Part shown: piece by piece, positions 37,102-47,200 of the stretch | Numbering within the stretch: position 1 is the stretch's first letter | Layout: each line of letters starts with the position of its first letter | Source of the DNA: Planctomycetota bacterium | GTDB lineage: Bacteria > Planctomycetota > JAJSAM01 > JAJVHW01 | NCBI GenBank assembly: GCA_021776825.1 | Contig: JAJFFG010000057.1 | Coordinates: 58,909-122,908, forward strand | DNA: 64,000 nucleotides | Direction of reading: 5' to 3' | Position numbers and translations under genes: made by a program | The notes under the pieces: generated by a model | What the model was told of the DNA's origin: nothing | What the model saw: the letters and a program-made list of their open reading frames with translations, nothing else | Databases searched by the model: none

Positions 37102-39360
37102 ATGCCCCGAGCCCCCCGAACCCAGCTGATCACGCTCGCTGCGAGCCTGACGATCTGCGGCCTCGCGCTGTCCAATCTGGCGCTGGCGTTCGTGGATTCG
37201 CACCTGAACGAGATCAGCGTCCCGGTCGAGGACTACGCCGACGGCCGCGCGACGCTGCTCGAGGTTCAGGTGAGCCTGACGAAGGCCGAGAAGAAGGAGT
37301 TGAAGCTCCTACGCAAGCTCGAAGGCAAGCTCGCCAAGCCCGCGAAGGGGCTGAAGAGCGACTTCAAGGAGCTGCTCCTGGGCGCGAAGACGTCGAAGAA
37401 ACTCAAGGCCGCGGGCGTCCCGATGCAGACGGCGCTCGACGAGGCGTTCGGGCTGGCCGAGCTCGCCCTGGGTGAGCGGCGCGAGTTCGTCCAGGACCAC
37501 CTGGACCTGATCGTGAACCTGAAGACGCGCGGCAAGGTGCAGCGCGACATCGACAAGTACGTCGCCGCGCGCAACGGCGCAGATCTCGACGTCACCAACG
37601 ATCAGCGCGCGAAGTTGCTCGGCAAGGCGGAGGTATCCATCACCAAGGCGCTGAAGCGAGCCGAGAAGGAGGCGCAGAAGGTCGTCACGGTCTCCGGAGG
37701 CGCGCTCTCGATGCCGCTCGTGCGGCTGCGTTCCGGCGACAACGTCGGCGCCGGCGGAGCACGTATTGCCATCGCTGCCGAGAGCGACTCACCTCTCGCC
37801 GGCGCGTCGGTGATCATCCCGCCCTCGGCGATCGGCGTGGCGGGCGGAGTCCGCATCACGATCGAAGCGGCAGACGACTTCGTCGCCGGGCGCGACGAAC
37901 GCAAGGGCGCAGCGTTCACGCTGCTCCCATCGGACCTCCAGTTGAACGCGCCCGTACAGGTCTTCGCGCCGTTCGAGCTCGAGACCGGTGACGACGTCGA
38001 CGCCCTCGCCCTGTTCCGCGACACCGGCGCGGAGCCCGAGGCGACGCTCGACGTGACCCGCAATCCCAACGGCACGGTGTCCGCGGAGTTCACCTCGTTC
38101 GGGACGTTCCAGTCCGGCCTGCTCGCGCCGCCGGAGGGCGCGCCGAGCGGCTCGTATCACGTCGAGATGTTCACCGTCGTGCACAGCGTCGAGACGAGCG
38201 GCGTGAGCGCCTCCCAGGAGCGCATCGGCATCATTGAGCAGGACTACAACTTCCGCGCCGACCGCACGGGTCGCACGACGAGTGGCATCGCCCCGATCAT
38301 CTTCCGGTCGACCTCCGCTGGGACACCGCATCACCTCGACGGCTTCTCCAGTTCGCTGGTCGGCTCCGTGGACTTCACCTGGGACCCGACGACGTTCGGC
38401 GCGTTCGACGTCTCGCTGCCGATCCAGGGCACGCCCGTGACCGCGTCCGGCATCATCTCGACCGACGGCAACGTGCTGTCGTTCTCCGGAGTCGGCAGCG
38501 ACTTCGAGTTCTTCGCGATCGGCGTTCGCACCGAGGCCGCGAACGCCGTCGCCGCCGACCTCGACGGACGCTGGCTCGCCATCGAGCTCGGCGCGCACAT
38601 GCAGGACGCGCAGGCCACGCCGTTCACGACGGAGTACTTCTCGAGCTTCACCGGCTTCGACGCTGACTCCGGGCTGGCGACGCTCGCCTACCACGGCAGC
38701 GGCGAGACGTTCGAGACGGACCGCACGTTCTCAACGAACGCCGTCGAGGCGCTCCACGGTGTCTCCGACACGTCGACGGTCGAGACGCGCAGCGAGGACT
38801 TCCTCGTGTTCCCGAGCGGGCAGATCCAGGCGGACTCACAGCGTCGTCGTGGTTGGCTCAACCGCGAGGCCGGCATCCTGATCTCCAGCCACTCCGACCT
38901 GACGACCCGTCGCGTCTCGCTGCAGATCGCGGTTCGGCAGCCGGCGACGAACGACCACACCGGTTTCACCGGACCGTTCCGTCTGTCGCGTATCGACCTC
39001 TTCGCGTTCGAGGACTCGCCGCAGGGACCGCGCTCGTTCCTCGATGTCGACGTCGGCACGGGCACGTTCGTCGGAGCCGCACTCGACGCGACGGTCACGA
39101 TGTCGAACGTCGATCGCGCGACGTACGAACTGTTCGGTCCGCCGCCGATCACGAGCATCGCATGGACGTCGTCCGTGCTCCTCACGACGCCAACCCCGGC
39201 GCCCTTCGCATTCACGTTGGGGCTGGACACTGCCGGCAATCACCGGCCCGGCAATGTGGACCGCTGGTACGGCGTCTCCGGCAACGGCAACGTGATCCTC
39301 ACCTCGACGCCGGGACTCGGCGGCCGCGAGATGCGCGGCATCGGCATCGGGCTGCGCTAG
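37102..39360 (+). CDS. Large secreted protein of unknown function
   Basis: A 752-residue protein. Signal peptide (hydrophobic stretch LITLAASLTICGLALSNLALA). Residues about 45-190 are helical and Lys-rich (KKELKLLRKLEGKLAKP and similar). A ZU5-like or autoproteolytic-type beta segment is possible near 215-330 (GASVIIPPSAIGVAGGVRIT); the rest is beta-rich without a named domain. GAGGAGAGG upstream supports ATG 37102; the frame is open back to 36643 but that part lacks a signal. Diverges from the glycine-rich gene; TACGAT at 37063 may be its -10 box. Confidence 0.8.
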   Translation: MPRAPRTQLITLAASLTICGLALSNLALAFVDSHLNEISVPVEDYADGRATLLEVQVSLTKAEKKELKLLRKLEGKLAKPAKGLKSDFKELLLGAKTSKKLKAAGVPMQTALDEAFGLAELALGERREFVQDHLDLIVNLKTRGKVQRDIDKYVAARNGADLDVTNDQRAKLLGKAEVSITKALKRAEKEAQKVVTVSGGALSMPLVRLRSGDNVGAGGARIAIAAESDSPLAGASVIIPPSAIGVAGGVRITIEAADDFVAGRDERKGAAFTLLPSDLQLNAPVQVFAPFELETGDDVDALALFRDTGAEPEATLDVTRNPNGTVSAEFTSFGTFQSGLLAPPEGAPSGSYHVEMFTVVHSVETSGVSASQERIGIIEQDYNFRADRTGRTTSGIAPIIFRSTSAGTPHHLDGFSSSLVGSVDFTWDPTTFGAFDVSLPIQGTPVTASGIISTDGNVLSFSGVGSDFEFFAIGVRTEAANAVAADLDGRWLAIELGAHMQDAQATPFTTEYFSSFTGFDADSGLATLAYHGSGETFETDRTFSTNAVEALHGVSDTSTVETRSEDFLVFPSGQIQADSQRRRGWLNREAGILISSHSDLTTRRVSLQIAVRQPATNDHTGFTGPFRLSRIDLFAFEDSPQGPRSFLDVDVGTGTFVGAALDATVTMSNVDRATYELFGPPPITSIAWTSSVLLTTPTPAPFAFTLGLDTAGNHRPGNVDRWYGVSGNGNVILTSTPGLGGREMRGIGIGLR

Positions 39361-39373
39361 GAGCCCGTCCGAG

Positions 39374-39805
39374 TTACCAGAGTTTCCACCACGCCCGACG
39401 GCGCGGAGGAGCGGCGGCGCCGCGCTTCGACTCGGGGCGGAGGATCTCGCCGTCATCGGCGCTGACGTCGAAGAAGCCGACACCGTGCCGGATCGCCAGG
39501 CGACGCGTCGTCGCGCGCGCCTCGTCGGCGTGGGACCACGCGAACCCGACGTAGATGAGTGACTGTCCGATGCTGTAGTCGCTGCCATGCGGGTTGTCGA
39601 TCTCGTCGGTCGCGAACCGACCGTTGAGCGGCGGGAACTCGCGGATGATGTCGCGAAACCAGTCACGTAGAGCGGGCGATGCGACCTTCGGATCGTCGTA
39701 GCCGTGGCTCTCGGTCCACGCAGTCTGGGCCTCGTACCATCGCATGAACCCGACACGGTCCGTCGGCGCGTCGGCGGTCTCGAAGACCATCAGGTCGTAG
39801 CTCAC
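39374..39805 (-). CDS. Small conserved soluble protein
   Basis: A 143-residue protein starting SYDLMVFETADAPTDRVGF after a GTG with GAGGG close upstream. It contains MRWYEAQTAW, FPPLNG, DYSIGQSLIYVGFAWSHA and GVGFFDVSADDGEI. I recall this pattern from widespread hypothetical proteins in Actinobacteria and Proteobacteria; no function is known to me. The first 44 residues of the longer open frame (to 39937) look like noise. Convergent with the preceding gene across 13 bp. Confidence 0.7.
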   Translation of the reverse strand: MSYDLMVFETADAPTDRVGFMRWYEAQTAWTESHGYDDPKVASPALRDWFRDIIREFPPLNGRFATDEIDNPHGSDYSIGQSLIYVGFAWSHADEARATTRRLAIRHGVGFFDVSADDGEILRPESKRGAAAPPRRRAWWKLW

Positions 39806-39979
39806 TCGTTCCCTCGTCCCGCGCATCGACGGCTTCCCGCCGGTGATCCTGGAGGCCAGGGTAGCGTCACGGCCATCGCCGCGGGTTGACTCGCGCACGC
39901 GGCCCGGGTGAGAGTGCAGGCGGCGAATTCGCGCCACGTGCCCCGAACGGCGCCGCGACGTAGGCCAGGAGGCATCGAC

Positions 39980-40315
39980 ATGCTCGTTGGCATCATCGTG
40001 TTCTGCATCGCATTCAGCATCTCGATGGGCATCACGATGATCGCAATGTGGATCGTGAGCCGCTTCTGCAATCTCACGATCCCCGACCTGCCCGAGTGGG
40101 CCTTGAAGGTCGCGGGATTGAGCCTAGTGTCCGCGCTGCTGGACCGCGTCCCAACGATCGGGTGGCTTTTCTCGATCTTTGCGTTCCTCTACCTCCTGCA
40201 TCGGTGGTTCGACGTCGACGTCCTTGCGAGCGTCTACGTCGTCGCGATTCGGTTCGCGATCGGCCTCTATCTCCAGTGGACGATCGTCGCGCTGGTCCTG
40301 AAGGCGTTGGACTAG
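39980..40315 (+). CDS. Small integral membrane protein
   Basis: A 111-residue protein with three to four membrane helices (MLVGIIVFCIAFSISMGITM; a central Leu/Val-rich segment; VVAIRFAIGLYLQWTIVALV). AGGAGG 7 nt before ATG 39980 fixes the start. No family recognised. Confidence 0.7.
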   Translation: MLVGIIVFCIAFSISMGITMIAMWIVSRFCNLTIPDLPEWALKVAGLSLVSALLDRVPTIGWLFSIFAFLYLLHRWFDVDVLASVYVVAIRFAIGLYLQWTIVALVLKALD

Positions 40316-40447
40316 CGCTCCGGCCACGCGCCATCCGACGGCCTCGGCGGCCGATCTAGAGGGAGACGGTCTGAGGTTCCCGATCCGCCGCTCGCCTCGG
40401 CGCGGTCGCGTCCGCGTGGACGTCCTCTCCACACCATCGCCGAGACC

Positions 40448-41965
40448 ATGACGACCTCCCCCTCGCCCACTGATCGCGCGACGCGCGTACGCGGACCCGC
40501 ATGGATGGTGTTCGCCGTCACGATGGCGCCGATCGCGGCGATCTGGGTCTACGCGACGTGGATCGAGCCGCGACCGTTCTGGGGCTACTTCTACGACCCC
40601 GAGGGCATCTACTTCTTCGAGGGTCTGCGGCTGCTCACGGGCCATGCACCGCTGAACGTCGACAACCCCGGCACGCCGGTGCAGTTCCTGTCGGCGGTGG
40701 CCGCACTTTTCACGGACCGGTCGCCGGCGGCATTCGACACGGTTCGACAGGCCGGCTACACGATCGCGTTCGGTCTCGCGGCGGTCGCGGTCCTCGTGTT
40801 CCAACGAACGGTTCTCCGTGGCCTTCCGACGTTCGCCGTCATCGCGAGCTGCTGGCTGGTCTTCGCCGCCCCGCAGGCTCTGCAGCGCTTCCACATCTGG
40901 TCGCCCGAGGCGCTGGTCCCGGCGGTCGGTCTGTTCGCTCTCGCCGCGCTGTGGCGCGCCCTCGAGAGGCCGGACTCGTCACGCCGGGCCATGCTTGCCG
41001 GGCTCGCGGTCGGGCTCTGCTGCTCCGTGAAGTTCACGTTTGCCGGATGGGCGCCGGCGGCCATCGCCGCCGTCATCGTCGCCACTCCGCGCGGAGCGGG
41101 GCGTCTGCGCAACGCGCTGCAGGTCGGCGGAGGCGTCGCGGCCGGGTTCGTGCTCGGCACGTTGCCCGCCGTCACTCGCCTTCCCGACATGTTCCTGCGA
41201 CTCGTCACCGTCTCGGACACGGAGGGCCGTGGGCCATCCGGAGGCTTCGCCGCAATCCTCCACATGATGGGCTCGTCGCGGGCGTGGCACGCTGGCCTGG
41301 CGCTACTGCTCCTCGGCACCGGCCTGACACTCTGGCGCCGGCGACGGACGCGGGAGGACGCCGACCCCGTCACTCGCGGCGCCATCGTCTTCGCGTCGGT
41401 CGCGCTGATTGCCGGGTACGCGATGAGCTCGCGCTCGCCCAACCTGCGCTACCTGCTGCCCACGTCGACGGCGGCGCTGTTGCTCCTCGTCGTGTGCGTT
41501 CGGACGTACGCGGACACGTGGATCGGACGCTGGCTGGCCCCGACGTGCGTCATGCTGCTGTTCGCTCGCGCCGTGGTGGTGGACGTCCCCGGGCATCATG
41601 CGCTCGTCGCCGACACGCGTCTCGACCGCGACGCTCTCGCGGTGGCGATCGAGCGACTCGCGCCACCGGGCCAGCCGCCGGTGGTCGTCTACGGCGGGCG
41701 CGCTCCTCACCCGGCGATCGCTCTGCTCATGTTCGCCCAAACGGACGAGCAGCGGGCGGCGATCGGCGCGGAGTACCCCCTCGCCGGGCTCTATCGCAGC
41801 GGCTCGCGCGCTCCGGTCATCCCGGGCACGACGCGGCCGTGGGATCTGGTCGCCCTCGACGCCCACGAATTGGCGGACTTCCCGGATGCGACGGGTGACG
41901 TCCTCGCAGTCATCCCCTCGGAACGGAAAGACGCGCCACCGCTGCTCATCGCCGGTCGCCCCTGA
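40448..41965 (+). CDS. Multi-pass membrane protein, GT-C glycosyltransferase-like
   Basis: A 505-residue protein with about ten membrane helices and a C-terminal extracytoplasmic part. The first loop, DPEGIYFFEGLRLLTGHAPL, carries acidic residues placed as in PMT/ArnT-like (GT39/GT83) enzymes, which use polyprenyl-phosphate sugars. Similarity is by topology and loop pattern only. No Shine-Dalgarno sequence. The upstream gap 40316-40447 contains GGCCGATCTA, also found before the next membrane gene. A GT2 enzyme of the DPM1 type at 50460 could supply the lipid-linked sugar. Confidence 0.7.
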   Translation: MTTSPSPTDRATRVRGPAWMVFAVTMAPIAAIWVYATWIEPRPFWGYFYDPEGIYFFEGLRLLTGHAPLNVDNPGTPVQFLSAVAALFTDRSPAAFDTVRQAGYTIAFGLAAVAVLVFQRTVLRGLPTFAVIASCWLVFAAPQALQRFHIWSPEALVPAVGLFALAALWRALERPDSSRRAMLAGLAVGLCCSVKFTFAGWAPAAIAAVIVATPRGAGRLRNALQVGGGVAAGFVLGTLPAVTRLPDMFLRLVTVSDTEGRGPSGGFAAILHMMGSSRAWHAGLALLLLGTGLTLWRRRRTREDADPVTRGAIVFASVALIAGYAMSSRSPNLRYLLPTSTAALLLLVVCVRTYADTWIGRWLAPTCVMLLFARAVVVDVPGHHALVADTRLDRDALAVAIERLAPPGQPPVVVYGGRAPHPAIALLMFAQTDEQRAAIGAEYPLAGLYRSGSRAPVIPGTTRPWDLVALDAHELADFPDATGDVLAVIPSERKDAPPLLIAGRP

Positions 41966-42102
41966 CGCCCCCTGGCGCCGCTCCGGATCGGGGGCCACGA
42001 TCCCGCGCCATACGTCGGTCGCCACGGCCGATCTAAGGGCAGAGGCCTGGAGTCCCGCTCATCTCGATCACGTTCCTGCTCTCGACAATCGCGCCCGCCG
42101 TC

Positions 42103-43887
42103 TTGGTGACGCTCGCCGCATGGCGTGCGCTGTCGCGGCGTGAGCGCGGCCGGCTACCACGCGAGCTCGTCTTCGTCGCGGGACTGACCGCGCTCGCCCT
42201 GGCAGATCGTTGGCTGCTGGGCTTCTCGTCGAAGGACCTGCTCTTCCTCCAGTCCGAGTTCGCGGCCGAGATGGCGCTCGGCGGCGGAGGCGATCCGCTC
42301 GTCTCGACGGCGACCGGTCTCGGTCGACCGATCCTTGGGCACCCACTGTCCGCGCTGCTGACCCCGTTCTCGTGCGCCCTCCTGCTTCCCGCCACAGCGC
42401 TCGCGGTGCACCTGTTCGTCGCACTGCACGTCGCGTGGGGCGCGCTCTGGTGGACGCTGCTCCTACGTCGAGCGCCGCACGCCGCCCGCGATGGCGCCTG
42501 GTGGGCCCGCGGCGGTGCCGTGCTCGCGACGCTGAACGGCTTCGCTCTCGCCCGGATCGGCGGGGAACAGGGCATCGAGTACGCGCTCGCCGCAGCGTGG
42601 TTGCCGTGCGTGCTCTACGGCGTGCACGAGCTCGTTCGCAGGCGACGCCCCCCGCTGGCTCCCGCTGTCCTGGTCGGCCTTGGCGGTTCGGCCATGGTGA
42701 CGCTCTGTCCCAATCTCGCGGTGGCCGGTGCACTGACTGCGGCCGTGTTCGCACTCGTGTGTCTCGCGCCGAGGTGGCGGCAGGGCGTCGCCGCGCCGGC
42801 TCTGGCATTGGGCGCTGCCGGTGGCCTGGCGCTCGTCATGGCGCTGCCGGAGCTGCTCGCGGCGCTGGAGACGCTCTCGTCGAACGACCACTTCACGTAC
42901 CGCTTCGTCGAGGGCAACTACCGCTTCCGTCCGTACGACACGGAGGACTTCCTGCGAGTGTTCGCCGGACTCGGAGAGCCCGAGTTCGGCCGCACCCGCG
43001 TGTTCGGTGTGCTGTCGCTGCTCGTGCTCACGGTAGCGATCGCACTCGGCAGACGTGTGCGAGCCCTTCCCGTCGCGGGCGCGGTCGTCCTCCTCATGAC
43101 CGCAGCCGACTGGGCCGCGCATGGACTCGGCTTCAGCGTGCTCGCCGCAGCGTTCGAGGGCGTGCGCGAGATCAGCATCGCCCCCACCGTCGATGCGCCT
43201 CTGATGTGGGGCATCGTCGGTCTCTATGCGGCACTGTCGGGGCCGACTCGCCGTGGCCTCGTCGCGATCGGACTGGTCGCGGCCCTCGTCGTCTCTCTCG
43301 GCTACGAGACGCGTTGGTTCCGCGGTCAACCCGGGCTGGACATCACGTCCGAGATCGATCACTGGGCGTGGACGGCCGACCTCCCAGACGGGGCGCTCGT
43401 CGCCGACGTGCAACCCCTGAGCGAGCGTGCGTACCTCATCCCGGATCCCATCGCGCGCGAGCGGGGCATCCGCACGCTCAGCGAGGACTGGTACGCGGCG
43501 CTGCCGCGTCCGTTCTACGAGGCGCTCCCGGATCGCCGCCGCGACGCCGCAGCGCTGCGGGAACTCGGCGCGAGCGCCATCGTCACGATGGAGCGAGAGG
43601 AGCCCGACGCGGCCGACTGGCGACTGCGATCCGAGCACGACGCGATTGCCTTGGCGAGCGCGTCGACCGCTGACGGAACGTTGTTCAAACTGTGCGTCGC
43701 GATGATGCGCGAGGAGCGCTCGGACTGGGATGGCACCGTGCGGGTCTACGTCCCGACGCGCCCGTTCCCACGACCGTTCCTCGCACCCACGCCGAACGTG
43801 GCGACGCCGCAATCATGGGTTGTGACTCAGTGGATTTGGCCCGCGCTTCTGCTTGCGCTTGGCGCGGGCCTAGTCCTGAAGAGGTGA
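42103..43887 (+). CDS. Large membrane protein, YfhO-like
   Basis: A 594-residue protein with about 12 membrane helices, an extracytoplasmic segment near 400-560 and a final helix (WIWPALLLALGAGLVLKR). The loop LFLQSEFAAEMALGGGGDPL followed by GLGRPILGHPLSALLTPF recalls YfhO-like/GT-C membrane proteins that modify lipoteichoic acid or surface glycans. The start is uncertain: GTG 42103 falls inside a hydrophobic segment that continues upstream in frame to 42061, where an ATC codon sits 8 nt after GGAG. Confidence 0.7.
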   Translation: MVTLAAWRALSRRERGRLPRELVFVAGLTALALADRWLLGFSSKDLLFLQSEFAAEMALGGGGDPLVSTATGLGRPILGHPLSALLTPFSCALLLPATALAVHLFVALHVAWGALWWTLLLRRAPHAARDGAWWARGGAVLATLNGFALARIGGEQGIEYALAAAWLPCVLYGVHELVRRRRPPLAPAVLVGLGGSAMVTLCPNLAVAGALTAAVFALVCLAPRWRQGVAAPALALGAAGGLALVMALPELLAALETLSSNDHFTYRFVEGNYRFRPYDTEDFLRVFAGLGEPEFGRTRVFGVLSLLVLTVAIALGRRVRALPVAGAVVLLMTAADWAAHGLGFSVLAAAFEGVREISIAPTVDAPLMWGIVGLYAALSGPTRRGLVAIGLVAALVVSLGYETRWFRGQPGLDITSEIDHWAWTADLPDGALVADVQPLSERAYLIPDPIARERGIRTLSEDWYAALPRPFYEALPDRRRDAAALRELGASAIVTMEREEPDAADWRLRSEHDAIALASASTADGTLFKLCVAMMREERSDWDGTVRVYVPTRPFPRPFLAPTPNVATPQSWVVTQWIWPALLLALGAGLVLKR

Positions 43888-43944
43888 GGCGGGAATGGCC
43901 TCGGGGAACTGTCTCTCTCATTCCCTTCGTCTCGGGTCGTCCGG

Positions 43945-44206
43945 CTAGCTCGGCCTATTCATGAGGCTCGCGCACTCCGTGACGACCGTCGTCCGGGAGG
44001 GCAGGAGCCACCTGGGTGCGGGGGCCACGGTCCGCGCCGCGAGGCCCGTCCTGAGCGAGGACAGCCCCTCCTTGATCAAAGACAGGCCGTCGAGCTCAAG
44101 GCGCGCCGACGACTGCGACGTCGTTCCGTCTCGGAGGAGGCGCAACGAAGAGATCGGCGGTCTGGACCGCTCAGGTGCGTGAGTCGTCATGAATGGTCCG
44201 GGCTAG
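43945..44206 (-). mobile_element. 262-bp MITE-like element, copy A
   Basis: Bounded by CTAG and by imperfect inverted repeats of about 20 bp (on the minus strand it begins CTAGCCCGGACCATTCATGA). Same length as copy B with about 16 mismatches by hand count, no indel. It carries an 81-codon open frame on the minus strand and a 73-codon frame on the plus strand, conserved in both copies but without a recognisable protein. Together with about 58 bp of unremarkable sequence it fills the 315-bp gap 43888-44202. The TAG stop of the 2018-residue gene lies in its end. Confidence 0.8.
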
Positions 44207-47200
44207 GGCTGAGGCCGGAACTGGATCGCCGAGAGTTTCGGGTTCTCGATGCCGGCCACCGACGTGATCGTCAGTGCGCCGTCGCTGACGGTCACGGTGA
44301 ACGACTTCACCAGTGCGGTCAGCGGACCGACCTCCGCCGAGATGTCGACATCGGCGACGAAGATCGAGCCCTCTGTCGCGAAGGACGCAACGCGGGAGCC
44401 CGGGTCGAACGTGCCGGTGTAGATCTCGGCGAAGTGGAGCTGTACGAGGTACGTGCCGTCCGGCACGGCGAACTCGTAACTGAAACTGCCGTAGCGCTCT
44501 GTCTGATAGAGCGCGTCCTCGTCGGTGCCGTCGATGCCGGCGCTGGTCGAGAACATCGCTCCGTCGAAGAAGCCTTGATCGGCGAGCCAGGTTTGGCCGA
44601 GACCGTCCACGTGCGTGTTGCCACCGCAGTTGACGCGCGTCGGCGCCCCCACCGGAGCCCCCTTGTAGAACGACCAGGACAGCACACCGACGTTGCCGCC
44701 CGCGTCGCTGGCCTCGATGCGCAGCGTGTGCGCGCCGTCGGCGAGAGCGTGGAAGTCGTCGTCGTCCGGAGTGAACGCGACACCGGTCACGAAGGGCTGG
44801 CCGATCCCGGACAACAGGACGTGCGTCGCGCCATCGTCGAAGCGATACGTGACGTCGGAGAGGAGCACGTCGTCGACCACGCTCAGCGTCAGCTCCGGCG
44901 CGTGCTCGAAGCCCTGATCCGGCGCCTCGGCGAGCGACACTGTCGGCGGCACCAGGTCACCGGAGCCCTCGGGGTGGAACACCTCGAGCACGCCCGAGAG
45001 GGCAAACCCGGTGAAGAGACCACCGCCGGCCACGTACACGTTGCCGTCGCCCGCCCGGACTGGCATCGCGCCGTGACGCGGCGTGGGCATCTCCACGAGG
45101 TTGCGCCAAGTGTTGGTGAACGGGTCGAGCTCCTCCACGTAGGGGAACACTCCGTTCACGGGACCGCCGCCTTCGCCGCCCATGACGAGGAGCCGGCCGT
45201 TGACCTCAACTGCGGCACCGATCGAGGCGCGCGCTGTCGGCATCACGTAGGTCGTGGTGTCCCACGAGTCGGACGCCGGATCGTAGACCTGGACCTTGTC
45301 GGAACCGTCGTGCGGGAAGTCGAAGCCGAAGCGTCCCCCGAAGACCCAGAGCTTGCCGCCGAAGCCCACACCACCCGCGTGGTTGAGGGGGTCGGGCAGG
45401 TTCGGAACCTCCGTCCACGTGTCGGTCGCGGTGTCGTAGCAGAGCGTCGCGTTCGACGTGTCCGAGAACGACTCGAAGCCGCCGGCGACGTAGATCTTCG
45501 TGCCGATCACGCCCACCGCCGCCCCGCCGAGTGCATAGGTCTGACCGTTGCGCTGGATCGACGTGAGTTCTGTCCACTCACCCGTGTCAGGCGAGTACGA
45601 GTGCACGGCCGCTGTCATCGGTGAGACGCCGCCGAGCACGTACAGCTTGCCGTTGACGGCCGCCATCATGACGTGGTTCGAACCAGGGAACGTCCCGGGG
45701 AGGTTCGGGGTGTCCGTGTGCCACGCGCTGGCATCGATGTCGTACGTGACGACGTTGTTGCCGCTGCCCGACATGGTGAAGATCTCGTCGCCGATCGTCG
45801 CGGCGGAGGTCTCGCCCATCTCGAACGGAAGATCGGGACCGGTCTCCCAGGTGCCGCCGGGAGTTCCGGTGGCTGCGCCGACGTAGCGGAAGCCCTTCGA
45901 GAAGGTCTTCGTCGTGCCGCCAGTCGTGATGACGACATCCACCGCACCGGCCCCTGCGCCCGCCGGCAGGAGGCCGGTGATCTCGGTGGGCGTCACGAGC
46001 GTCAGCGTCATCTCTTGGCCGCCGATCAGGACGGTCGTCCCGCCGATCGCGCCGAAGCCGACACCCGTGATCTTCTGCGTCGTGCCGCCCGCGACGGAGC
46101 CGCTGTTCGGGAACGTGTCGCGGATCGCGAACGTCACCGGAGCCGGCTCGTTGGGCGTGTAGCGCAGCACCTTGTTGCCGCCGTAGTCGGCGACGTAGAT
46201 CCCGCCGCGCGGGCCCTGCGTCACGTCGAGGCCGCCACCGCCGAGCACGTGCTCGTCGTCGATGCCGTCACCGCCGGCCGAGAGCTCGTAGCGACGCAGC
46301 ACCTGGTTGAACTGCACGATCAGCAGGTCGCCGCGCATCTGTCCGCCGAACGTGTTCGCGGTGTACTCCGCGATGCCGTTCGAGGATGAGGGGATGCTCG
46401 CGATCGGCTGCGTGTAGCCGGCACCGGGCGAGGCCTCGGCCGAACGGAAGACGCACTGTCGGGAGTCCGTGCGACCGCGGTTGCGGTTCGGATGGCCGTA
46501 GTACTCGTCCTGGCGCACGCGGTTCAGTTCGTCCGATGTGAAGGGCGAGGGGCCCTCGAGACCGCAGTCCGTCGACGAGGCGCCGAACCCGAGGTTCGGG
46601 CCGTTGTCGGTGGCGTAGATCTCGCCGTTGGAGTGGAAGACCAGGTCATACGGGTTGCGCATCCCCGGGGCGAACACCTCGACGTCGAGGCCGCCGATCT
46701 GGTTCGCGGTTCCCGGGGTGATCGTCTGGTCGTACGACACGAAGCCGTTGAACCCCGGTCGCTCGAGATGCGCCACAAGCACGGCGCCGGAGAGCGCCGC
46801 TTCGTCGCGCAGACCGAACGAGGAGTGCGGCACGCCGGCGTTCGTGTTGCCGCCCTGGGAGATGTACATCTCGCCGAGCGGACCGAACGCGAGACCGTTC
46901 GTCGCGTGATCGTGATCCGAGGCGGGCAGGCCGGTGACCAGATCCTCGACCGTCGAGTAGGCCGGGCCGCGCACGACCGAGACCTTGCCGGGATAGAGCT
47001 GCGAACCGTCGAAGAGCTTCGAGTGCGAGACGTAGATCGCCGGGTACGGACCGGACTCGGAGGGGTTGAACGCGATCGCCAGGATCACGCGTCCCTCGCC
47101 GAGCGCCTGGATCGCTGAGTACGTGCTCGTCGCGACGACGTCGCCCGAGTCGTTCAGCGTGTACGCCTTGACCTCGCCCGAGATCGTGCCGACGTAGAGC

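Noticed and set aside
44179..45624. 481-codon open frame on the plus strand over the end of the giant gene
   Set aside because: Antisense to clear kelch and malectin domains; the sequence is His/Arg/Val-rich without motifs.
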